14,417 bases of DNA, taken from NCBI GenBank assembly GCA_000482145.1, contig AUXH01000495.1:1-14417 (forward strand), written 5' to 3'. Origin of the DNA: Strigomonas culicis. Lineage: Eukaryota; Euglenozoa; Kinetoplastea; Trypanosomatida; Trypanosomatidae. The notes under the pieces were generated by a model. The model had not been told where the DNA came from and did no database searches. It was given only the letters and a program-made list of their open reading frames with translations. Shown here in pieces: positions 7,792 through 14,417 of this stretch. Positions within the stretch are counted from its first letter, which is position 1. Each line of letters starts with the position of its first letter. A program made the translations under genes and the position numbers.

Positions 7792-9428
7792 AGATGAAAG
7801 TATGAGAGGACAACAAGAGGGGGGGGGAGGAGGGGGTACGTCATTTGAAAGAAAAACAAAGAAGAATAATAATAAAAAAATGGACAAACAAAGAAAAAGA
7901 ATGAACGAACACATAAGTAACAACAACAAAAAAGAGGAGCGAAGAGTGAAAACGCTTCTGGAAAGACAAAAAAACAGAAAACAAACAAAAAAGAAAAATG
8001 TAAAAAAGTGTAAAAAAAGTGCATTGTGTTGTACAACAGTAGCATTTTGAAAGTAGTAACAATTAGAATAAAAAACAAGAATCACTTTTTTTTTTATGTT
8101 GGCGTATAAGCACACGCTTATAATTTTTTTTTTTGTTTTCTTTGTTTTATGAAAGCGTATTATGATGATTACGGATTCCCTTAGACACCTGAAAGAAAAT
8201 CAAAGAAGAGAAAAAAGAGAGAAAAAAATGGAAAAAAAAAGAAGAGAATCTGAAAATAATAAAAAAAAAACAAATAACAACAAAGAGAAGAAAAAAAAAT
8301 GAAACTAAATGAAAGAAAAAAAAAGAAAAAGAATCTGAAACAAAAAAAAATAATATATAAAGGTACTAAAAAAAAAAAACAATCTTGAAAGAAAGAATGC
8401 TGCTACTTTTTTTCTATTTAATAGATAGAATGGCCAAATATGTTTTATTTTTATTGTCATTGGTACATATGTTTTTCGTTTCTTTTCATTTGTATGTTTG
8501 CATGATTAGTTTTTTTTTTGTTCTCAACAACTTAAAGAATAAAACGCAAGAATCAAATAGAAAAAAAAAAGGAAATCAAAAAGTGTGGGGATACACTGTT
8601 TCTGCTGCTGTATATTACTATAGGTGTGTATAACTAAACATTAACAGAAAAAAAAAGAAAACAAGAGTATTATAATATCTTCAAATAAAGAATTACAATA
8701 CATAATTATCTTGCTCTCTCTCTCTTATTTTTTTTTTAATTATTCTGACTCTTCTCATTACATTATTTCGGTTTTGTATTCGTTATTCTTATATACCTTT
8801 CTCAACTCATTATCTCTCCTTTCCCTTTTGCTCTTTTTTTTTTTGTTCTGCTATGTATTTATTTGTTCTTATTATTATGAGTTGTATTCCTTTGTGATAT
8901 TGTTACCAAAGTACGAACAAAAGCATAAACATAATGATAGCAATAAACGACACGGCAAACGGAACGAAAAAAAAAAAGAACAAGAGGAAGAGAAAACAAA
9001 CAAAGAAAAGAGTAATAACGTTACGCCGACACTGAGGGAGAGCGAATAAAAAGAAAAAAAAAAGGAAAAATAAAAAGACAATATTTAGAGTTCTTTTTTT
9101 TCTTTTGATTATTATTGTGGGGATATAGAAAACAGTGTGATCGCTTAGTGGAAGAGTATATAATATATAAACACTTTTTTTTCATTTCCTTTTTTAAAAC
9201 TGCTTCTGCATTTTACGGTGGTGAGAGAACGACACACAGACACACAATACACAAAAAGACACAACAACGATAATGATAGATGTTTTTTTTTTTGATATAT
9301 ATATGTATATAAGGCTCATACTTTCTAAAAAAAAGCGCTTTTTTAATAGTTTACCTCTCTACTACACGGTTCCTCTCGTCCCTCTCCCGCGTATAGGCGC
9401 ACCACACCACCACCTCGTTTTTTTTTTA

Positions 9429-10166
9429 TTAAGAAAAACGATAGGGGTTGTGGCGGTAGACAAGCGGCTGCTCGCGGCTGCACGTCGCAGACATGGCCTG
9501 CGCGCACGCCGTGTCCTGCGGTGTCGGCTGAATGATGGCGGTGGCGTAGGGCTGGTGCGTGCGGCGCCGCGCGGCGGGCTGTTGCTGCTGCTGCTGCTGC
9601 GGCAGCTGCGGCTGCTGGTAGCTGAACTGCGTGACGTGTGCGTCGGCCTGGTAGGCGGCCGCGTACGGGCTGTGGATCTGCTCAGACGTCGTCGTGTGCT
9701 TCGGCAGCGACACCATCACCGGCCGGCGGCGGCGCGCCGTCGCCGAGGTGAAGGAGCCGTTGGCGGTGTGCGTCGGCGACATGGGCGGCGACAGCACGTG
9801 CTGCGGTGGCTGCTGGTACTGCTCCTGCTGCGGCTGCTGCTGCTGGTGGTGGTGCGCGTTCTCCGAGGTGCTGGAAGACACATCCGAGGCGGACAGGATG
9901 TGGTCCGTGGTGCGGTCGGCGGCCGGGGTGGCGGTCGGCTGGTTCGTGAGCTCCGCGGCGCCGCCGTCGAAGAACGGCTCTAGCCTCTGCAGTCCGGTGG
10001 TCTTGAGGAGCGTGATGTTGTCCTGCTCATGCAGCAGCTCCTCCTCGCCGTGGGCGAAGGCGCACTTGGCGCCAAAAGGGCACACCTTCTCCGCCATGAA
10101 GAAGCTGCAGAGCGTCGTCTTGAACTTGCTCGGCTTCACCTCAGCGTGCTTGTTGGCCTTGGGCAT
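9429..10166 (-). CDS. CCCH zinc-finger RNA-binding protein with C-terminal MKT1-docking motif (ZC3H11-like)
   Basis: This 245-residue protein has one CX8CX5CX3H finger near the N-terminus (Cys20, Cys29, Cys35, His39; KTTLCSFFMAEKVCPFGAKC). Such fingers in trypanosomatids bind mRNA. The middle is disordered and rich in Q, S, T and P, with Q runs at 107-118 and 190-196. The last residues are VYRHNPYRFS. YRHNPY (237-242) matches the (Y/W/T)RHNPY motif described for proteins that recruit MKT1, and through it PBP1 and poly(A)-binding protein, to stabilise mRNAs. The finger-plus-C-terminal-HNPY layout fits ZC3H11, the trypanosome heat-shock mRNA stabiliser. Orthology is inferred, and other CCCH proteins share the motif. 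SP sites at 126-131 could be phosphorylated. The start at 10166 is the first ATG in a leader with no other ATG. The gene ends in tandem TAA TAA followed by an A run. Confidence 0.92.
   Translation of the reverse strand: MPKANKHAEVKPSKFKTTLCSFFMAEKVCPFGAKCAFAHGEEELLHEQDNITLLKTTGLQRLEPFFDGGAAELTNQPTATPAADRTTDHILSASDVSSSTSENAHHHQQQQPQQEQYQQPPQHVLSPPMSPTHTANGSFTSATARRRRPVMVSLPKHTTTSEQIHSPYAAAYQADAHVTQFSYQQPQLPQQQQQQQPAARRRTHQPYATAIIQPTPQDTACAQAMSATCSREQPLVYRHNPYRFS
9579..9599 (+). repeat. CAG/CTG-type microsatellite coding a Q7 run
   Basis: Seven consecutive triplets, six ctg and one ttg on the plus strand, encode glutamines 190-196 of the CCCH protein on the minus strand. It is a short triplet repeat likely to vary in length between strains. 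Confidence 0.8.
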
Positions 10167-10300
10167 GGTTGACTTTTTTTTTTTTCGGGTAGAGTTAGAT
10201 GGGTGAAAAAAAAAAGAAAGAGAGTGAGAAGAAGAAATGAAGAAAGTAAACGAAGAGAAAAAGCGCAAAGAGAGAAAAAAAGTGGTAAGAGGAGGAAATA

Positions 10301-10302
10301 CT
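10301..10302 (-). promoter_or_regulatory. candidate spliced-leader acceptor AG for the CCCH gene (alternative at 10173-10174)
   Basis: There is no AG on the minus strand between this one and the AG at 10174-10173, which is only 6 nt before the ATG. Both follow strong CU tracts. The upstream choice gives a 134-nt leader made largely of CU; the downstream choice gives an almost leaderless mRNA of spliced leader plus 6 nt. The sequence does not decide between them. Confidence 0.4.
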
Positions 10303-10860
10303 TTTTTTTTTGGGAGGGGTTGGTAAGAAGAGGGAGAGAGGGAAGGGGATAGTGTTGGTCATAGAAAGAAATACATATAATGTATACATATATAAAGAAT
10401 AAAAACGAAAAAAGTAGCAGCCACACTTATATGTGGATACACAAGGATAAAGAAGGGTAGCGTTTTTTTTTTTTTTTGTATGTGTGCGTGTTTAATGCAT
10501 GAATAATAATACTTTTGTTCTTCTCTTTTAAGAGCTTTTTTTTTAAATGTTCATTTTTGACTTTCCTTCTTTTTTTAATAAATCTTTGGATGCGGTTAGA
10601 AGAAAAAGAGTATCAGAGAGATCTTTAGGAAATACAAGAAGAAGAATAAACAAGCGGAAAGGAATAAAGGAAAAAAAAAGTAAATATTATCATTTTTTGG
10701 GGTTACCTCCTTTTTTTTTTCTATATGAAGAATTTTGAAAAAAAAGTATATTGCTGAAAAACGAGAAAAAAAAGCGACAGAAACAAACAAATGAAAAAGA
10801 GAGAAAAATTATGAATAACAACAACAAAAAAAGAGAGAGGCTCTTATGAGGAAGAGAAAG

Positions 10861-10882
10861 ATATAATAAATATTTATTATAT
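10861..10882. repeat. 22-bp perfect AT palindrome
   Basis: These bases read the same on both strands (centre AAATATTT) and run into a TA repeat ending near 10892. It lies in the probable 3' UTR or spacer downstream of the polyQ gene. It may be chance in AT-rich DNA or an RNA hairpin. Confidence 0.75.
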
Positions 10883-11495
10883 ATATATATATTGAAAGCA
10901 AACAAGTAAAGTTTATACCTTACTTCATAATAAGTATTATTATATGTTTCTTCCCTTTTCATTATTTTGTTTTTAAATCTGTTTGTTCTTCTTTGAATTT
11001 TCGAACGGATAAGCACACAAATAAATTACATGTTTGTGTGTTTATGGAATTACAAGCTGAATTTTTTTTTTTAGTTCGCTCTTTCGTATGTAAGGTATTC
11101 AACTTTTAAAAGAAGAAAAAAAAATGGGAAAAACAGGAAAGGGTCCGAAAAAAAAAGTTGGACCAAAGAGTGTATATATATAGATATACATATTAACACT
11201 TTTTTTTTTGGATGGCCACCAAGTGCGTACCTCTTTTTTTTCTTTTTTTCTTTTTTTTCGATTTTATTTCTTTTCCTTTAACGTTGTTTGTATAGAATTA
11301 GAATTCAAATAATAAATAAATAAATGAAAACAAAAACACGCGAGGGAAAGAGTTTGAGAAAGACGGAGGAAAAAAAAAAGCGAAAAAAAAACGTGACAAA
11401 AAAAACCTTTTTGCCTTTTCTGCATTTTTTGGGCTTTTTCTTTTTTCCTCCCCCTCCCTTCTTTCTCTCTCTTTCATTAATTTTATCATTTTTTT

Positions 11496-11519
11496 ATATA
11501 TATTTATATAAATATATAT
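11496..11519. repeat. 24-bp perfect AT palindrome just behind the polyQ gene stop
   Basis: All 24 bases are self-complementary (centre TTTATATAAA). It begins about 10 bases after the stop codon of the polyQ gene in the transcribed direction. In RNA it could form a short AU hairpin, and in DNA a cruciform or breathing site. Confidence 0.8.
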
Positions 11520-11529
11520 TCCATCTTCT

Positions 11530-12348
11530 TTATAGAAGTCGGAATGTGACGGGCTGGAGCGTCAAGGGCACAAACTGCGGCTGGGACTTTTGGCGTGAGA
11601 AAAAGAATATTTTTGTGTTCACATTATTATTATTATTATTGTCATTCTGCATCCTGTTCGCTGCCATGAGACGCGGGGGACAACGCACGGAGGCGCAGTA
11701 GCAGGACGGTGTGGCGGTCTGCTGCTGCTGCTCGTGTTGTTGTTGCTGCTGCTGCTGCTGCTGCGGGTTGTGGTTCTGGCGGCGCGCCTTGGGCGCCGGG
11801 GCGGTGCCATCGGCGTGGGGCTCCGCGGCCGGCGCGTGCGCCGACGACGTGAGCGGCGCGGAGGCCGTTGTTGCTGTTGTGGTGGTGGTGGTCATGGACA
11901 GGGGGGGACAACTACAACAACAACAGCGTCCGTTCTTGTAGTAGAACACGTCGTTGTGGTTGCCGGCCGCGGCCGCCGCGGCCGCCAGCAAGTTGCGGCG
12001 CGCGCCGACGGGATTGAGCTTGGGGAAGAGCGTCGCGCAAATGGGCGCGCGGGGCTGCAGCTCTCGTGGCCGGTGCTGCGTCCGCTGCTGCGCGGTGGGC
12101 CCGGCGGCGTTATCAGAGGAGGAGGACTCCGTGATGGAGTTGCGGTCGAGCGAGCAGGCATCGCCGTCGTCGTGGGCGTGGTGCTTGTCGCAGTGCGGCG
12201 GCGGCGCCTCCGCACTCGCGCGGGGGGCAGCGAAGAAGTCCGAGCGGTCGTCAAAGAAACCGGCGGTCAGCTTCAAGTAGTTCTCATTCGAATAGCTGGC
12301 GTTGTACGCCTCGTCTTGCGAGAGAAGGAACTCGGTAAGGAGGCTCAT
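11530..12348 (-). CDS. unrecognised low-complexity polyQ/polyN protein
   Basis: I do not recognise this 272-residue protein. It starts with an ordered-looking acidic/aromatic segment (MSLLTEFLLSQDEAYNASYS, then FFDDRSDFF). A His/Asp/Ser-rich stretch follows (52-80), then a second plausible conserved patch, ICATLFPKLNPVGARRNLL (103-121), next an Ala run, VFYYKNGRCCCCSC (134-147), a Thr run, Q9-HE-Q4 (196-210) and N6 (237-242). It ends with SQPQFVPLTLQPVTFR (255-270). The GC-rich composition, and the return of GC-rich sequence after the AT-rich polyN codons, support the whole frame. It may be a disordered RNA-associated or regulatory protein, but no domain is identifiable. NHNP at 192-195 lacks the tyrosine of the MKT1 motif. 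The ATG at 12348 is preceded by a purine-rich leader without other ATGs. Confidence 0.8.
   Translation of the reverse strand: MSLLTEFLLSQDEAYNASYSNENYLKLTAGFFDDRSDFFAAPRASAEAPPPHCDKHHAHDDGDACSLDRNSITESSSSDNAAGPTAQQRTQHRPRELQPRAPICATLFPKLNPVGARRNLLAAAAAAAGNHNDVFYYKNGRCCCCSCPPLSMTTTTTTATTASAPLTSSAHAPAAEPHADGTAPAPKARRQNHNPQQQQQQQQQHEQQQQTATPSCYCASVRCPPRLMAANRMQNDNNNNNNVNTKIFFFSRQKSQPQFVPLTLQPVTFRLL
11623..11640 (-). repeat. AAT microsatellite coding N6
   Basis: Six AAT codons in a row on the minus strand encode asparagines 237-242 of the polyQ/polyN protein. It is an AT-only repeat in an otherwise GC-rich reading frame. Confidence 0.85.
11719..11763 (-). repeat. CAG/CAA repeat coding Q9-HE-Q4
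   Basis: Fifteen codons encode nine glutamines, His-Glu and four more glutamines. CAG and CAA are mixed, which suggests an older, partly stabilised tract rather than a fresh expansion. Confidence 0.85.
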
Positions 12349-13987
12349 TCTTTCTTCTTCTTTTTCTTTTTCTTTTTCCTTTTAAATGTTCTTGTGTGTT
12401 AGACAAATAAAAAATGGAAATTAAAGAGAAAACAGAGTTAATACTAACTATTTCAATGAGATCCTTATTCTTGCTCTTTTATCTTGACAGTAGCGCTTAA
12501 GTGTAAAACGAAAAATATACTTTTTTCTTTTGATGAGAAAGGGCAAAAAAAAAGTAAAAAAAATGAGAGAAGAAATGAAAGAAATCAATGAACATATCAT
12601 ACTGGCCCACACCTTTCACGACAAAAAAAGAACACACTAGGATGAAGAAACAGCATCATCTACACATTTCTCCCTTTTTTTTTTAATAGCAAACGTATTC
12701 TTAATTCATCGCCTCGATGCATTTATAGATAATTACAATTATAAGTGTTTTCTCTTTTTGAAGCAAACGGAAATAAAAAAAAAGAGAGAGAAAAAGGACG
12801 AACAACAGTTATAACTATTCATTATTATATATAATATGTGAATACAACCCTTTTTTCTAACTACTCCTTTCATAGTTTATTATTATTAATACTATTATTA
12901 TATGTATACATTATGATTATTAATACTGTTCTTAGGATTATCACGACCGCTTTACAACGGAAGGAGATGAAGAGATGGAACAAAAAAAAAAGCAACGAAA
13001 AAAAGCAAAAGCAAGAATCATAATGCGTTCAGTACATAATAATAAGTGTAATAAACAATAATTAAACTGAAAAGAGGGGGAAAAAAAAACAGCGAGTTGT
13101 TTTCACGACAATAGCTAACGTCCAGCATACGAAGAGCAACAAGCTGGTGAAGAAGAGAAATAATAAACCAAACATATACATGCACACATACACGAAAAGA
13201 CATGTGTATGACCATCGCAGAGATATGAGTGACTCCACACTCATTTACATTCATTTTTATATATACTTACATATATATATATATTATAATGATAGGAAGG
13301 AAAAGGAAAAACGAAAATGTGATTCCTGCCTTTTTTTTCTTTTGTAATCTGCACTCTACAAAGAGGAAGAAGAAAAGAAGAGCTTTTATGTTTCCTGATC
13401 GATCAGTCAATAAATCATGTTCCCTTTTTTTTTCCTTTAAGATTGTTTCTTTATTATTATTTTTCTTTTCTGATTGTATATGCTTTTTCCCTTTCTTGTC
13501 GCTTAAAATATTAAGAAAACAAAACGTGACAGAAAGGCAAGAGAAAAAGAAAAAAAATGAAAAATTGTTACCAAATAATGATTCTCTTTCCTACTTTTCA
13601 GAAAACGACACGTTTTCGTAAAACAAGAACGAATCACAGTAATAAAAAAAGTAAATGAATAAATAAATAAAACAGAAAAAAAAACAGAGGACAAAAGAAA
13701 AAACAAAAATGAAACCAGTGTACATACATAGAGGAATGCTATGTGTATAGTTTATTCTCTTTTCCTTTCTTTATTCGCTTCTTTAGTTAGTTGTTGCTCC
13801 TTTAATACTAGAAAAAAAAAAACGAACAGGCACTTTTGAAGTATGAACAGAGCGTTTATTTGCCAAGGACAAACAACAACAACAAAAATATACCATCCTC
13901 ACAGTAAACACACATACATACATATACTTGCGAAAAACGTTGAGTACTGATTCCGCAAAACTAAGCGTTGGGTGAGGGAGCGGGGGA
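12349..13987. other. 1.64 kb AT-rich spacer upstream of the polyQ gene
   Basis: No gene is supported here. The spacer contains poly-A and poly-T runs, AT dinucleotide stretches (about 12826-12838 and 13270-13285) and several CU-rich sense-strand tracts. The strip at 13940-13987, next to the right-hand gene's stop, is of mixed composition and is probably its 3' UTR. Confidence 0.7.
12527..12528 (-). promoter_or_regulatory. candidate spliced-leader acceptor AG for the polyQ gene
   Basis: It follows a CU/T-rich minus-strand tract at about 12585-12531. The resulting leader of about 178 nt has no ATG before 12348. Other AGs lie nearer the gene, so the exact site is uncertain. Confidence 0.3.
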
Positions 13988-14417
13988 TTAGATACAGTAG
14001 CCAACCGCCTCGCTCTCCTCGTCCTCATCCATCATGAGATGCTTCACCTTTCCGGGGCGGCAGCGGATGGACTGCACCGGCGGCGTCGCCGCGACCCGTC
14101 CGTTGCCGCGCGGCGGCGCCGGCGCCTCCGCCGCGGCCGGCGTCTCTTCGAGCTGCTTCTTGGTGAGCGCCGACTTGGTGAGGTAGAGGATCGTGTTCTT
14201 CTCCGCGTAGTACAGCATCAGGTACTCGTCGTCGGCGGCCGCGGCGGCGTCGTCAGCGCCACCGCCGGCGGCGGCGGTTTCGTCGAGCGCGGCGCCGCTG
14301 GCGGTGCGCGACGGGCGCCGCCCCTCGTTGAGGCGCTGCGTCGCGCGGTCGTTGCTGCCGACCGCGACGGCGCAGAGCCGCAGCGGCCGCCGCTTGGCCG
14401 GGGCCGCCGCCGCGGCG
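13988..14417 (-). CDS. 3' end of an unrecognised gene, cut by the window edge
   Basis: An open GC-rich frame of 142 codons runs from the right edge to a TAA at 13990-13988. Its 5' part lies outside the window, so no start is given. Visible in order are an Ala-rich, basic stretch (AKRRPLRLCAVAVGSNDRAT), a Gly/Ala/Asp low-complexity linker, then a patch that looks ordered, DDEYLMLYYAEKNTILYLTK, followed by SALTKKQLEE. The end is an acidic tail MMDEDEESEAVGYCI. The terminal CI is not a CaaX box. Composition matches the neighbouring genes. I cannot name the family. Confidence 0.75.
   Translation of the reverse strand, partial: AAAAAPAKRRPLRLCAVAVGSNDRATQRLNEGRRPSRTASGAALDETAAAGGGADDAAAAADDEYLMLYYAEKNTILYLTKSALTKKQLEETPAAAEAPAPPRGNGRVAATPPVQSIRCRPGKVKHLMMDEDEESEAVGYCI

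Larger units (their letters stand above)
6680..9428. other. 2.75 kb AT-rich gene-free spacer
   Basis: This is the longest gap in the window, lying between the CCCH gene stop and the CaaX-protein start. It is mostly A/T with GA and CT tracts, poly-A blocks (about 8184-8400) and AAT microsatellites. The first roughly 60 bases after the CCCH stop (9365-9420) and a small patch at 7648-7770 are GC-richer. Reading frames here are repetitive Phe/Ser/Leu/Lys or Arg/Lys strings without coding composition. I see no tRNA, snoRNA or rRNA that I can support. Confidence 0.7.
10167..11529. other. intergenic spacer between polyQ and CCCH genes
   Basis: This 1.36 kb spacer is AT-rich with no gene of coding composition. 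It contains two perfect AT palindromes (11496-11519 and 10861-10882) and a very long CU-rich sense-strand tract (about 10350-10200) just before the CCCH start. A TA dinucleotide run extends from the second palindrome to about 10892. Confidence 0.75.

Noticed and set aside
7627..8115. 162-codon minus-strand hydrophobic frame
   Set aside because: It is mostly Phe/Leu/Ser runs from a CU-rich tract, with no coding composition outside the GC islet.
8241..8345. Repeated GAATCTGAAA units suggesting a tandem repeat
   Set aside because: Only two 10-base copies, about 85 bases apart in A-rich sequence; the intervening sequence does not align.
10167..10268. N-terminal extension of the CCCH protein (MRFFSS...)
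   Set aside because: It is Phe/Ser translation of the CU-rich splice tract, with no ATG before 10166 on the likely mRNA.
11734..12402. 222-codon plus-strand frame over the polyQ gene
   Set aside because: It reads the CAG repeat as Leu runs and has Arg/Val/Gly low complexity elsewhere; the minus frame has a coding-like start and end.

Overview
The window looks like nuclear DNA of a trypanosomatid (kinetoplastid) protist. Six intronless genes all lie on the minus strand, in the manner of a polycistronic transcription unit read from position 14417 towards position 1. Five are complete and one runs off the right edge. The coding blocks are very GC-rich, while the spacers are strongly AT-rich and full of A/G or C/T homopurine-homopyrimidine tracts. 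CU-rich tracts on the sense (minus) strand sit upstream of the start codons, as expected of spliced-leader acceptor and polyadenylation signals. No promoter, strand-switch region, tRNA, rRNA or mobile element is visible. The standard genetic code reads all frames without internal stops. The genus cannot be fixed from the sequence alone.

In transcription order, right to left, the layout is as follows. (i) 13988-14417: the 3' end of an unrecognised gene. (ii) 11530-12348: a low-complexity, polyQ/polyN-rich orphan protein. (iii) 9429-10166: a single-CCCH zinc-finger protein ending in YRHNPY, the docking motif for the MKT1 mRNA-stabilising complex, so probably a ZC3H11-like post-transcriptional regulator. 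(iv) 5828-6679: an orphan protein with both an N-terminal myristoylation signal (MGATQS) and a C-terminal CaaX box (CVVM). (v) 2442-5228: a large DEAD-box (here DECD) RNA helicase, best matched to the Drs1/DDX27 ribosome-biogenesis group. (vi) 723-1772: a mitochondrial carrier-family transporter whose signatures most resemble the folate/pyrimidine-nucleotide branch.

The genes show no obvious shared pathway, which is normal for trypanosomatid arrays where neighbours are co-transcribed but not functionally grouped. Regulation is expected after transcription. Points of interest are the putative dual-lipidated orphan, the C-terminal MKT1-docking motif with its unusual CU-rich leader, the degenerate matrix-gate motifs of the carrier, and two perfect AT palindromes in the spacer behind the polyQ gene. 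A 2.75 kb spacer (6680-9428) holds a small GC islet that no gene call explains. I see no clearly new multi-gene system.
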